DNA from: Eutypa lata
Taxonomy: Eukaryota > Ascomycota > Sordariomycetes > Xylariales > Diatrypaceae
Direction of reading: 5' to 3'
NCBI GenBank assembly: GCA_022661535.1
Contig: JAKULF010000008.1
Coordinates: 1,426,001-1,490,000, forward strand
DNA length: 64,000 nucleotides
Shown: piece after piece, positions 10,837-22,168 of the stretch
How the letters are laid out: every line of letters begins with the position of its first letter
Numbering within the stretch: the stretch's first letter is position 1
Translations under genes and position numbers: made by a program
The notes under the pieces: generated by a model
Told to the model about the DNA's origin: nothing
The model's input: only the letters and a program-made list of their open reading frames with translations
The model's database searches: none

Positions 10837-12582
10837 ATGTGGCTCATCAATACCAAAACACTTGCTCTTGAGTTCTTCGGGAATCCACCCGTAGGATCCT
10901 ACGCGATTCTATCCCACACATGGGAGTCGGACGAAGAAGTCACCTTTCAGGACTTCAATAACAACAATCGTACGGCTCGTAACAAGAGGGGCTTCGCGAA
11001 AATCCACCGCACTTGTCAGTTGGCTCGAGAACGAGACCTGCCGTACGCCTGGGTCGATACTTGCTGCATAGATAAGTCGAGCAGCGCAGAACTCTCCGAG
11101 GCTATCAATTCCATGTTCCGCTGGTACAAAGATTCGGTGGTTTGTTTCACGCTCCTCTCAGATCTACGCCCAAGGTCGGATAATGGAGCTGGACCGGCAC
11201 AGCCCGACAACGAGTTTAAAACTGGCTTTCGAGAGTGTAGGTGGGTTAAGAGAGGCTGGACGCTTCAGGAACTAATCGCTCCGCGCCACGTCGAGTTCTA
11301 CGACATGTCTTGGTCTATGCGTGCATCGAAAGCTTCACACACGAGGTTTCTTAGCGAAGTGACGAGAATCAGTGTTCCCGTCTTGGAAGATAGTTCCAAC
11401 TTATCCCGGGTGCTCATCGCTAAGCGGATGTCATGGGCATCGAGGCGGGAGACTACCCGTGTCGAAGACATGGCGTACTGCCTGTTAGGACTCTTTGATA
11501 TAAATTTGCCCATGATATACGGGGAGGGGGAGAAAGCGTTCATGCGGCTTCAAGAAGAAATTGCGAAGCAGAGCTGTGACCTCTCGTTGCTAGCGTGGAG
11601 AGCACAACCCCAAGGTCGGGGTGGGAAAACCCAAACTTACAGAGGAATCTTTGCCAATTCGCCAGCAGAATTCGCGGACTGCTTTGATATGAGACCAGGA
11701 ACTAAAGGACTACCTATCGAGAGGGATTTCCTTGTCACTAATAAAGGACTACGAATCGAGACAACGCTGGTCAATGTACTTGAAGAACCCCACTGTCTCG
11801 TCTTCAATCTGGGAGTCCGCGAAGGTAGTGATTGGACTCATGACAACACCGATGGCTGGGTAGGGGTATACGTAACCAAGACAGCTGGCAATTACTATGT
11901 CCGCGCTCGACCGCATGAGTTGTATACAGCAACCACGGGGAGGCTGCGCTGCAACAAAGGCTTATTATATATGCGTAAAACCTTGAGCGCGGATGAATCT
12001 TCCATTCTCAGCTACCAGTACCACAATGCAATTCGCCTGCGCTCCATAACATCTGGAAAAGACGTAATCCGCTACTCCTTCGACAACGTTCAGCCGGAAG
12101 ATCTGTGGGATACTAAGATGGTGCTTTTTCTAGACCCGGGCTCTGGCCTCAACACGCTCACCGTCCTGAAGTTCCCGGGATCTATTTCTCAGAAGATAAG
12201 GGAGTTCCGAGTTGTAATCGCGTGCTCGACCATGGGGACACCCTTGTGCGCTATCTGGAGTGAGCAAGACACGAGTGTGTGGAACGACATACTTAGATAT
12301 ATGCAGCGTATGAGAGAAATATCAGACTACACTACCTTCGATTATCTGAGAGATAGATTTGGGAAGCATATGGTTGAAAACACATCCAGCATATGTCGCT
12401 TTCGAGACCCCGACTCCAATAAAGAGGCTGTTGTTGAGGTCAAGTTAACGTCCGATAAGTTGCAGGGCATGGACTGTTTCTCTATTGATGTAATCTTGCA
12501 TAGAGGTATCAAGGAAGAGATGGTTCCTAGGCTCTATAAGTGGAGCGAGAAAGCACATAAAAGTCATGATCTACCAAAATAG
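10837..12582 (+). CDS. HET-domain protein (heterokaryon incompatibility family)
   Basis: A single-exon protein of 581 residues with an N-terminal HET domain, the module of fungal allorecognition proteins that triggers incompatibility cell death. The domain covers roughly residues 20-165: YAILSHTWESDEEVTFQDF, then LPYAWVDTCCIDKSSSAELS and the SMFRWYKDS segment, then WVKRGWTLQELIAPRHVEFYD. The typical continuation is also present (SWASRRETTRVEDMAYCLLG, then INLPMIYGEGEKAFMRLQEEI). No NACHT or WD40 partner follows, so it belongs to the stand-alone HET proteins related to the HET-E N-terminus. The C-terminal 300 residues are unassigned. It lies alone in a gene-poor stretch, as is common for these rapidly evolving genes. 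The frame is intact, so it could be functional. Confidence 0.92.
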   Translation: MWLINTKTLALEFFGNPPVGSYAILSHTWESDEEVTFQDFNNNNRTARNKRGFAKIHRTCQLARERDLPYAWVDTCCIDKSSSAELSEAINSMFRWYKDSVVCFTLLSDLRPRSDNGAGPAQPDNEFKTGFRECRWVKRGWTLQELIAPRHVEFYDMSWSMRASKASHTRFLSEVTRISVPVLEDSSNLSRVLIAKRMSWASRRETTRVEDMAYCLLGLFDINLPMIYGEGEKAFMRLQEEIAKQSCDLSLLAWRAQPQGRGGKTQTYRGIFANSPAEFADCFDMRPGTKGLPIERDFLVTNKGLRIETTLVNVLEEPHCLVFNLGVREGSDWTHDNTDGWVGVYVTKTAGNYYVRARPHELYTATTGRLRCNKGLLYMRKTLSADESSILSYQYHNAIRLRSITSGKDVIRYSFDNVQPEDLWDTKMVLFLDPGSGLNTLTVLKFPGSISQKIREFRVVIACSTMGTPLCAIWSEQDTSVWNDILRYMQRMREISDYTTFDYLRDRFGKHMVENTSSICRFRDPDSNKEAVVEVKLTSDKLQGMDCFSIDVILHRGIKEEMVPRLYKWSEKAHKSHDLPK

Positions 12583-14719
12583 AAAACCTTAGTACTAGAA
12601 GAGAAAAGAAGAAGAAGAAAAAGAAAAGCAATAGAGTGAGCTCTTGTATCTGTCATGTAGATCTCTGGCAGTGCCCCTCCGTGGGACGAAGTATCCCTCA
12701 GATACCTAATGCCTGGTTGGAATACCATATCCTATAATAATTGAGAGCGAAAGGTTAAAGCCTAATCATTAGCCTCGGGTCTTCTTTTCCCTATACACTT
12801 GTACTTTTCTATATATATTCTTTCTCTAATAATAGTATATTGGTCGGATTTCAAATCTAGCAGACTTCATCATCATTATCATCAAGTCTACTTGAGCTGC
12901 CGCTGATGAGAAATCTCTGGGTTGAATGAAGGACTCTGATGGTTTCTGGGAGAACGTACTCAATGGCCGTGGCAAACCAGACAAGTTGGCCTTCACGTTA
13001 GCTGCAAATCGAAGCCGTATAACCAGCATAGCACACTTCCGCGGGAGTCAAACCACAGCCTCAAAATCGCAGCCCTACGAGTCTACCGACCGCCAGTTGA
13101 TTTTGTCCCCTTTTTTTGCCGAATTGGGTGTTGCTTATATTTGACTGGACAATATACACAATGTGTGACATGAGGGTAGAGGTTCTCTGATATCCTGTCT
13201 TCAAGCAAACATTGCTATGGCCACAGAATGCTCCCCAGAAATTAGGATGCACTTAGCCTAATAAACAGATTCGAGCGGTTGTCCTACGGCACTGATATCT
13301 GAGCTGTATCCAGCATTATCGATATTTCCGGGCAGGATCTATCCTAACAGGCCTCTTATCGTAAAAACGACGGCGCTTATTGCCTTGTCAACAATATCGC
13401 TATATATTCTACAGCACCTCTATCAGGCTGCAGAGTATATTCCTTAATGACTATAGAGTCCTGTAATTGGACCAGCAAATATTTTAACACCAATATAGCA
13501 GTTCTTGATACTATTGGAAGCACCCCGTTAGCCTCTGTAGCCGACTTGGTTGTTGAGAGGACTTAGATCGAGAAGGGTACTGTTGGCTCTCAGGAGATGC
13601 CACGCTAGCAGAAATAGGGGGCTGGTGATAGGGACATGTCCAAGAGAATAAGCCCATTAAGTAGGCATGAATTAAAAATAGTTTAAATGAATGTAATTTA
13701 TATAAAAGCCACTAAATCTTAACTGCAATTAGGTGAGACTTGTTTTATAGTCAGACAAAAACCTTGGAAGGCTGAACTGGGAGAACAGGCGAAATTTGTG
13801 TTGCTCTTATGGCAGATGGTGGGTGGGTAGGAGAGGTACAGGTACAACGCACTGTGATGATATTCAAGTGGGCTGATCTTTTACAGTACCATCAAGGTCA
13901 CCGTTATCGAATATCCTGTCTGAGTCCTATTTCTTGATACCGACTACGTCTTTTCATACCCGGATCTTGTGTTTAGAGCTAGTAGGAGGTGCAAGGGATA
14001 GCTAGACGAAGTTATTCATCAAATATTCTATTGCATCTCTTTAAGTACCTCAGTAGTACACTTTGGACGAGGATATTGTCAAGGAGGTCGAGATTCCAAT
14101 GGTAACTTAAAAACCCGGGGTATTTTCGACGATGCCGCCGCGACATGTAAGCAGTGGGCCCGCCTCATGAGAATATGTGTTAGTTATTGGTCCCTCTAAG
14201 GTAGCCATAGCGTACTCTAGGGTCGTCGTGAGTTTGTCACACATAAATTCATCTCCTTGTAACCGTGAACGGAATTATTGTTACGGCCTTCCGAGCCCAG
14301 AATCCGGAACTGCTCTCGGCCGTTTACGGGAATGAAATACAAAGCTAACTATAAATCGAATAATCTACGAACGAAGTATTCACAATCAAATAGCTATAGA
14401 CTGTTTATACTGTTACTAACCAGCTTTGCATTGTTCAAATTTGTACTATCAAGGTGGTAGGCTGTCTATTATACCAGAGATTACTTACTTATGTCTGACT
14501 ACCAGCGAGTATTCAAAGAATCAGTGTGTGAAAGATGAATAAAACAAGAACAGCAGGCACAACGACACCTACTGGTTTGTACTTAGGATGCAAAGTTTCA
14601 CCTAATTTATTCCCGATTAGAACTAATTAAACCCAATTACTTTAACATATCCTACTGCTTCCACCCAAGAGACCCGTCTCTATCCACGGCTTCGATTGAT
14701 ACATATAGTCAGTCCACCA
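12583..14719. other. Gene-poor region with possible relic
   Basis: About 2.1 kb of AT-rich sequence without a supportable gene. Around 13489-13620 a plus-strand frame reads as a short protein-like peptide (AVLDTIGSTPLASVADLVVE) interrupted by in-frame stops, which could be a decayed gene, but I cannot assign a parent family. Confidence 0.45.
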
Positions 14720-15079
14720 TCACCGGCGAACAATCACTCTCCCCTTTTTACCCTTAGGAAAACTGCCACTACTAAATTTAAGCCCCTCCAAAAGGCCTGG
14801 GATTTCCGATGCCGGAATCGCCCTCGCACCAGACGGTAGTCCGTTGATGCGACCCATACGCACCGCTACTACTGCTTGGCGCCTTTTCCGAAGGATGTCT
14901 ATAGGTGTGTCCTTACCGGAGTGCGGATCGCTGCCGCGGAGCTCCCGTACTTGCCGTCGCTGCTCCTTCGTGTACATCTGCAGGATCTTGTAGGGGGCGA
15001 GAAGGAAAATGGTGAGGCACCCCACCATCACGAGGAACCCTGCAAGAGTAGGGTTCTCGTTTATGAAGTTGTGAAACAT
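14720..15079 (-). CDS. Small single-pass membrane protein
   Basis: A 119-residue frame starting MFHNFINENPTLAGFL. Residues about 11-33 form one hydrophobic helix (LAGFLVMVGCLTIFLLAPY), followed by a strongly basic soluble tail (YTKEQRRQVRELRG, later FPKGKKGRVIVRR at the C-terminus). No cleavable signal is apparent, so an N-terminal anchor in an internal membrane is more likely than secretion. I do not recognise a family. The frame has a good ATG, a clear stop and a higher GC level than its surroundings, which argues for a real gene. It is isolated, with more than 2 kb of non-coding DNA on both sides. Confidence 0.65.
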   Translation of the reverse strand: MFHNFINENPTLAGFLVMVGCLTIFLLAPYKILQMYTKEQRRQVRELRGSDPHSGKDTPIDILRKRRQAVVAVRMGRINGLPSGARAIPASEIPGLLEGLKFSSGSFPKGKKGRVIVRR

Positions 15080-15900
15080 TGTGTGCCGCGTGAAGTTGGT
15101 GTGTGATCAGCTCTAGGAAATTCGTAAAGCTAGAGAGGTTTGGTTGGCTGTTGTATGCCTATATGGAGAGCTTGTATATATGCTCGAATAGACAAGGGTA
15201 TTTATTTATTGTGCTGTAAATATCGGCGATGGGATGGTGGTGCTAACATTCGAAGGTTTTGCTTATCTGAGAATTTAGCGTTAAAGAATTTTTATTGTAC
15301 ACAAAATCCCAAGCGACACATCTCCTATTCGTGTCCTTTTATACATGCGAAAGGGAATTTCGGAGAAAGCTCATATGATAGATACCAAAGCGCAAGTACT
15401 TGCCTAGATCATTCAAAAATCGTGCTATGAAATAAACTTAAAGAAACTTTAATGCGGTTATACCGCAGATTGCTAAGTTTAACTTACTTACCTTAGGTCT
15501 TTGAGCTTATTCTAGAAAAGTGGCAATCGATAGTACAGTTTTTAATAAGTAGATTTGTATATCAAAACTTAAATAATAGAGTGGGGTTTATGTATGATAA
15601 TATTTACTGCTTTAGGGGGCTTGTGACGATGACTATGTCATATAGTATAGAGGCTTAGAGGAGTGCGGGTAATGTAGCTCAGATCATATAGAATCCTGTA
15701 CAAGGCCGGATTGAGTATTGAAAGTATCATAACAACAGAATAGGAATCAGGGTGCAATTGTGGTTCTATTCTCTAAGTGTCCCTCTGCTAAGCTAAGTAG
15801 TGGGGAGACCTATCTAATGACCGAATCACGTGACCCACCCACAGTATCTACACTTTGTGTCGGTGGGTTGTTAGTGCTATGGTGGAGTTTTAGGGGTCTA

Positions 15901-15936
15901 CCACACAAACCACACAAACCACACAAACCACACATA
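15901..15936. repeat. 9 bp tandem repeat, four copies
   Basis: CCACACAAA is repeated three times exactly and a fourth time as CCACACATA. It is a simple minisatellite in non-coding DNA. Confidence 0.85.
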
Positions 15937-16565
15937 CCACACCTAGGTAGAGACTTGGTTAGCAATACATAATAAATCTATCCAAAGAAAGAAACTGTCA
16001 CGGCACTAGGTGGCAGTCAACTCTATAAGGCTTTGAAAGATGGTTAACTCCTTCCGAGCCAATAACATTCTACTTTTGGCTTAGTGGTATAGCGGTATTG
16101 TCTCTGCATTCAGTTCCGCCGCAGAAACAGAGGAGGATATAACCGGAAGTAAGACTCGAGAAATCTCAACAATCTGCATGGGGATGCATATGGGTTATTC
16201 AAGGAACAATGAAGAATCTAGCTAATTATATCAGTTAAGCTACTACCCAACATTATGTTGTAGAATCAACCCAGTACCGGAGAGTCTGCATTAGGAGGTG
16301 GTGATGTTGTTAATTTTGGGGTGGCGTATGGATGCTAATTATGTAGCGGCATGCATTCATATAGTATAGATGCGCAAATACAATTTGAATAATAATTCGC
16401 AATAATGATTATCCGCAGCGTAATCGCATCTTATTACACGCCAAACTTTCATTATTCGAATTCTCAACATCTCTGCTCATACACCAATGCTCCACCGTTG
16501 TCCTCGATATTGCTCGGACATCTTGAGTCCTCGAAGTAGGAAGCAATGTAGGTATTCAGTATATA

Positions 16566-16720
16566 TTCTTCTTTCTCTCCTCTTCCTTCTTTTCCTCTTC
16601 CTTCTTCTCCTCCTCCTCCTTCTCTTCCTTCTCCTCTTCCTCTTGCTTCTCTTCCTCTTTCTTCTTCTCCTCCTACTTATTCTCCTCTTTCTCCTTTTTC
16701 TTCTTCTCTCCCTCCTCTCT
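16566..16720. repeat. 155 bp nearly pure pyrimidine tract
   Basis: C and T only on the plus strand, apart from single purines at 16645, 16675 and 16679. The first 79 bases are uninterrupted. Such tracts can form triplexes and often lie in fungal promoters, but no gene starts close by. Confidence 0.85.
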
Positions 16721-18334
16721 GGCCTCAAGGTGGTCCAACCCCTTAGCCGGGCCCAGGCCAAGTCAAACCATGCCGAACCCACACCTTTGATTGCGTACTT
16801 AGATCCTTGGATTTATTGACCCGCCTTTGGTCTTTGTGGGAGTCTTCCTGGTACCGGACGTTATCATGGCGGATATTGTTGGGGATTCTTGAGGGATGCC
16901 GTATCCGGCCCTGCCTCTTCGGTATCGGTGTCTAGTATGTCCTCATAGCCGTTTCCCATCCCTGTACAATCCTTGAATCGTTCCCTTCTATCGCTTAGAG
17001 CGGCGTCTGGTAGGATGCGCACACTTCTTCGTGGGGTTGTGTCTTAGTTAAACCATTGCCGATCTTGGTAGCAGGCTGCTCTGCTGTATGTATGTTTCCG
17101 TTGCTTGTGGTCGGTTGGCCTAGCCACAAGTCCTATATTTCATAGCCGTAGTCTGGTCGCATTCGGTGAGGTAAAGAGGAGGCGATGATCTCATCCCCGC
17201 TGCTTATATTGAAGCCACTGCTGGCGTCTGCTATATCTTCAACAACGTTTTCGACGCAAGTATCTCGCTGGGGACTTGGGAACTTCGGTGGTCTTGACCC
17301 GTGTTAATGGCTACCGTAATTGTGTATAGCTCCTGTAGTTTCCATAGGGCGGTAAACGATAGTCTCGTCTACCTGGAAGTCCTCGACTTATGATAGTTTT
17401 GGGCGGTGGAATGAAACCTAGGTAGTAACAGTCACCGATACCTACCTGCCCTCCACCGCGCGGAAAGTAAGGCAAGTAAATACAAGATCTGGATGATTCA
17501 TTATAATCAAAGTTGGAAGCACGAGCTTTCATGATCCTCCCTGTGGTCCTTCCTAGAGTCTATCAGGTGTTAGGTAACTAGGCGGTAGGTGGCCCTTCAC
17601 AAAAAATTGTGATGACCCGGAGCTAATAAAGCCAATGACGGAACCATGGGAGCACGAAACCTCGACGTAACATGAGAAGAAACAAAATTTTTAAGGGAGT
17701 AGGAAGGAACGTAGGCTTCAGAATGCGAAAGCATGTGACATGACAAGGCTCTGTAGGATGTAGTCTCAAGGTAGATAGATACAAGGTAGTTTAAATGCAC
17801 CATTTGTATGCACTTTCGGGCTCCTTCCCTCGACATACCTTTCCCCCCAAAGTCCCTTGCAGTAGCAAGATATCACCTGCGTATGTTCAGCTTGTCAACT
17901 GCCTCAAGTACTTTCTTGTAGTCATTTCAAGGTAGAATTCCACGTAGATAGCCAATGCCAAGGACATTCAAAAGACTTAGCAACCTCAATAGAGGAGACC
18001 ATCAGACGTGTGGATTTCCAGTTTGCTCATGTAATCGGAGCTAAAAATAAGGTACAATAACAAGCAAGGCACCACCCTGCGAGAACAAATATGATTTCAG
18101 TCAATAAATCATTCAGCACAGCTTCCGCCCCTGGCCTATCCTGCTCCGTGCTGCCCCGTCTTGTCCTATCATGCGCGTAACTAACAATTGAGTTGCAAAT
18201 CAAAGTTCCTTCCCTCCTATTAGTCATGACAATAACGCCCGCCCGTCCATCCGCCCGTCTGTCCGTGTAAAGCAAAAGCGCTCTTCTTCTCTCTCTCTCA
18301 ATAAAGCAGCCCGATAGACCAACCAACCAATCAA

Positions 18335-20950
18335 TCAATCCGACTGTTCATCCGCCGAATCCCAGATGATCGGCGGCGGCTCCCGGGTCTCGTCGTTCAG
18401 CAAGCTGTCGGGTAGCATCTGGCTCCGCGTGAGGAACTGCGATGACCCGAGCGAGTTATGCTGATGCCTACCACCACCACCACTGCTACGCCGCTCCGCC
18501 ACCGTCGCTGGACTGCTGTTGTGCTGCGGTAGTAGTGGCTGTTCGGGGGACGCTTCGCTGGAGAGGGTGATGATGGCGTCGTGGTGGTTATGGCCTCCCC
18601 CTACTCCTCTGCCCCGGCGGCCGCGAAGCGACGAGGAAGACTTCTCGGGAGAGACGGCCGGACTGGATGACATCTGCGTCACGGTGGTTGCCTGCGAGGC
18701 CCGGATGATGCTGTTCTGTTGCTGGTTCTGCTGTCTCTGACTCGCGCGGTAGCCGCCGGACAATCCCTGGGATTCTAGTGCTCCCGCCCCCGACGAGGAG
18801 GCTTTGGGTATAGCAGGTCTAGCGAAAACTTGGGTTTCTTGGCCGGTGGAACGCCGCTTCGATGACGACTTCGGGGCTGTCTGGCTGGACGGGATGACCT
18901 CTTCCGCAAGCTCGGACGAGGGATGCTGGGTCGAGTATGCGGCGTCGCTCTGGAGCTGCGCTCTGATTTCTTGGGATTCGGTTACGTTAGACTTGCTTCC
19001 CCCCGGTCTGGGCGTTCCCGCGTCGTCATCCTCTTCTTCCACTTCTCCAAATAGAGCACACCGTAGATTAGCTGTGAGCTCGCCTACTACGGCCGGTGGT
19101 ATGTAGTTGTATTTTTGTGGGGCGCCTTTGACCCAACCTTTCCTTATCATTTCCTGCAAAGAAACCGGATCGTTCAATTCGTAAACCTGCATTACCTCGT
19201 ATGCGTACTTGTTGACAGTCTTTCCTTGGTTAAACGCCTTGTTGCCCACGCCACTTTCATCTTCCAGTTGGCCGGGCTCCTTTGGAGGTCCAAATATACA
19301 CATGTATCGTAGTTCGCTTATTGGTTTTGTCGCATAAAGCCAGACCCGATACACTTCAGAGGGTATTTTCCAAACTCTGAATTCGTGATTCTTGGTGCCA
19401 TCAACGACTTTGGACAGGTGCTCGGGGTGCAGAGATACCATGATATCTGAACGTAACGTCTGCGGACCTAAAGCATGAATATCTTCAAGCGGTAAACGCT
19501 GACTTTCCAAGTCTTGTGTGAACTGGGTGAAAGCATGTCCTTGCGTCATCAGTGGTGCTGAGTTTTCATCTGGAGTTTGGACATGTGGCGAGGGAGTTGG
19601 CGATTGCTCTATAACTGGAGTGGTAGGAGACTTAGGTGCGTGGTCGTCTAATGTGAGCCGGTCTGGTATTAGTTGTGTAGGCACTTCTTCAGCAGCACTA
19701 GCTAAGGCTGGCGTCGATGTTGAGCCACCAGGTTCAATATCACGGTCTTGGAAATGATCCGATGAAAGAATTTCCGCCTGAGTTTCATCACCCAATAAGC
19801 CATAGCAGGTCTCTGGTTCTTCAATGCGCCCCATAGGAGTTGGAGACTCTGGGAGGGCATCTGTCGATTCGCTCTCCCCTAATTCTGTACTTAGGTCCGA
19901 GTCAAAATTGGCGAGGCTCTCCTCATCCTCCGCATCGGAATCAGGGACCTCCCGCAAGGGCTGCCTACCAGGTTTTTTCCTCAATGGCTTTGGAGACTTG
20001 GGCTTAGTTCGGCCAGGGGTGATGTTTTCTTTGTCTTCCGGTATGTCGAATCGGAGCTTTTTCGGCGTGCTAAACTTGACCGTAGCTTTAGGGGTTGGAG
20101 TACCGGCATTAGGGGAACTCTGTGTCGTACTATACGTGTCCTGGATGACCATATCCCTTGGTCTTTTATGGATGCTTCTGATTATGGGAGAAGGTGCTTC
20201 AGCGTTTGTTGACTTTCCCGTCAGGGGTGAGTTGCGCGACCCTAGAGGGCTATAGCGCATTAACATTGGAGTAATCGCCGGTGACTCAGAAGACGGTATC
20301 TCTGTCCTCATCTTTCGGTTTGTGGGAGTAGCAACTTTGGAGTGCTGGGAGTTTGGAGCTTGATCTGATTGCTTTCCAGATAGCTTCGGGTCCAAGTCCT
20401 TTGATGACTGTCCTTCTCTCGCCTTCCTCGGAGTTTCCATGATTAAACCGGCATCTTCATCAGCGTCCGAGTCATTAATCTGCCAGTTTTCCTCATCCTC
20501 ATCCTTACTTGAAAGGAACTGGGTTAAAGTCTGGGTATGAAAACTGCTAGATGCAGGCATAGATGGGGTGTCACCCATGGTTCTCCTCCGTTTGTTGGCC
20601 CTATTGCTAGAGCTAGGCTTCTCGGCAAGTTCGAATTCATCTCCAAGGGTCTTCCGCCTATTATCTTTGGCGGGCTTGGACTTGGGTTTCTTCACTTCTT
20701 GGATGTCGGCGATGTCACCCTCATCCTCCTCATCATCATCCAGGTCAATGTGCTCCACTTCTGGTGAAACAAAATTCATCTGCGTAAGAGTTCCTTGCTG
20801 CATCCTCCGGGCACTCCTTGGACGACCATATGTCTTAATCTGGCGTCGGCGGGGAGGGAAGTGTTTCTGTTTTGAGACCGGGGGAGCTGAAGTGTATGTC
20901 ACTTTCTTCGTGGACGGCTGATCGCCGCTGGATCGGGTCTGCACGGGCAT
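18335..20950 (-). CDS. Large nuclear-type protein with C-terminal ASCH/PUA-like domain
   Basis: A single-exon protein of 871 residues starting MPVQTRSSGDQPSTKK. Residues 1 to about 480 are disordered and charged, with bipartite nuclear-localisation-like basic clusters (NRANKRRRTMGD, RPRSARRMQQG), acidic runs (LDDDEEDEGD) and many Ser/Thr-Pro sites suggesting phosphorylation. Roughly residues 495-630 form a globular segment with the ASCH/PUA-like signature: IMVSLHPEHLSKVVDGTKNH, then EFRVWKIP, VYRVWLYATKPISEL and later VGNKAFNQGKTVNKYAYEV. The G-x-K-x-x-E-F-R core is typical of ASCH domains, which bind or process RNA or modified bases. The remainder is Ser/Gln-rich and disordered. The frame extends 35 codons upstream of 20950, but that part has no such composition and is probably 5' UTR. 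No gene name is known to me. Confidence 0.82.
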   Translation of the reverse strand: MPVQTRSSGDQPSTKKVTYTSAPPVSKQKHFPPRRRQIKTYGRPRSARRMQQGTLTQMNFVSPEVEHIDLDDDEEDEGDIADIQEVKKPKSKPAKDNRRKTLGDEFELAEKPSSSNRANKRRRTMGDTPSMPASSSFHTQTLTQFLSSKDEDEENWQINDSDADEDAGLIMETPRKAREGQSSKDLDPKLSGKQSDQAPNSQHSKVATPTNRKMRTEIPSSESPAITPMLMRYSPLGSRNSPLTGKSTNAEAPSPIIRSIHKRPRDMVIQDTYSTTQSSPNAGTPTPKATVKFSTPKKLRFDIPEDKENITPGRTKPKSPKPLRKKPGRQPLREVPDSDAEDEESLANFDSDLSTELGESESTDALPESPTPMGRIEEPETCYGLLGDETQAEILSSDHFQDRDIEPGGSTSTPALASAAEEVPTQLIPDRLTLDDHAPKSPTTPVIEQSPTPSPHVQTPDENSAPLMTQGHAFTQFTQDLESQRLPLEDIHALGPQTLRSDIMVSLHPEHLSKVVDGTKNHEFRVWKIPSEVYRVWLYATKPISELRYMCIFGPPKEPGQLEDESGVGNKAFNQGKTVNKYAYEVMQVYELNDPVSLQEMIRKGWVKGAPQKYNYIPPAVVGELTANLRCALFGEVEEEDDDAGTPRPGGSKSNVTESQEIRAQLQSDAAYSTQHPSSELAEEVIPSSQTAPKSSSKRRSTGQETQVFARPAIPKASSSGAGALESQGLSGGYRASQRQQNQQQNSIIRASQATTVTQMSSSPAVSPEKSSSSLRGRRGRGVGGGHNHHDAIITLSSEASPEQPLLPQHNSSPATVAERRSSGGGGRHQHNSLGSSQFLTRSQMLPDSLLNDETREPPPIIWDSADEQSD

Positions 20951-22168
20951 TCTCGCAAGGTGTTGCGCCCCGCAGACACGACTTCTCAAAACCCAAATAT
21001 GTTTATTTTGGGCGATAGACAGATATTCCAGAAAGACCTTGATAGTTTGTCGCACTTCAATGGGTTTCCTATGTGTAGATGGTTATGTGATAGTTGTATG
21101 TGTAGGCAGGGAGTGATAGCCAGATCCAGGTCAGGTACCTATGTCGATAAGGTTAGGCCATTAGTTACTTAGCGCTACGCGTCACGGTTTGAGTGGGTGT
21201 AAATGGATGCATGATATTCGCGTCATATGCATATGAGTTTAATTGATCTAGCTTAAATGCATATCTCTCTATCTGTCTAGTTAGTGCTTACTAACCCCGC
21301 GTTCAATGTCTAGAGTTACATATGTAGTATACATACATCCATACATCTCAATGCCCGGGTAGGTGCGTAGTGGCACCAGTTAGACTGGCGACAGATTCCA
21401 TACTAAGATTATTATTATCCACTATGCGGGAGTGACGGATCGATGCTAAGTGGCTGATTCAAACGAGGTGGTTGTGGAACTTCATAGTCTGTGGAGGTTA
21501 AGCTGTCATGTACGAAGTAGAAAGCCGAGACCTGTCGGGACCAAACCAACTGCCGGTCCTTTTCTTCTGCCGAGGTACTGGGATAGGTAAGGTATTAGTG
21601 CTAATAAGTCTGTACTCCGTATACCTAGGTAGTTATACCGAGTACCTATTAGATACGTGTAGGTAATGAATGGTCTCAATTCTGAATTCATCTTCTTTCC
21701 CTACCAGGATGCTATTTCTTGGGTCAGTTACCCAATTCAATCGAAAAAACAGATAGATATTTTATATAGCTTCGGAATCGAGTTTTATGCTCAGTTCAAG
21801 TTACTTGGTCGTACGAGATTATAACACCGACATCCCGATCACAGGGGCATGCCCTGAGTGAGACTTTGTCAGACTATCCAGCTGAAAGACAACCGCGGCA
21901 GCTCTCTGTTTGGATAGCAGAAATACCCAACTTCATACCGGTCAGCGGGTGTAGCAACGGATCTCTGAGACGCGTAGCAAATAACTAACTATTGACAGCT
22001 TTTGCATAACATAACATAACATAATGCAAGGAGCTCCAGGTTGCACTTGAGTTCCACAAGATCAGCCTTTTTGTCTCTTATCTTATAGCTTGCCTCGTCA
22101 CCACCATTCTCCCAGTACCTAAGCTTTTTGTCTCGAAGCCACAGAAACACATTCAATACGTGGTAACC
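20951..22168. other. Intergenic region, divergent promoters
   Basis: AT-rich 1.2 kb between two divergent genes. It holds a CATAA pentamer run near 22005-22024 but no convincing coding sequence. Confidence 0.6.
22002..22029. repeat. Pentamer repeat bounded by an inverted repeat
   Basis: TTGCAT and ATGCAA flank a run of CATAA/AACAT pentamers about 140 bp upstream of the alpha/beta hydrolase start. The palindromic ends could form a small hairpin. Nothing else is known. Confidence 0.6.

Larger units (their letters stand above)
15080..18334. other. Gene-poor region with low-complexity tracts
   Basis: About 3.2 kb without a supportable gene. It contains a 9 bp tandem repeat (15901-15936) and a long pyrimidine tract (16566-16720), annotated separately. 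Open frames through the pyrimidine tract are artefacts of composition. Confidence 0.6.

Noticed and set aside
16079..16150. tRNA-like A-box (TGGCTTAGTGGTATAGC)
   Set aside because: No B-box (GGTTCRANYCC) or acceptor stem follows at the right distance, and no cloverleaf can be drawn.
16477..16819. Poly-Arg/Lys (minus) and poly-Leu (plus) frames
   Set aside because: Direct translation of the pyrimidine tract, not genes.
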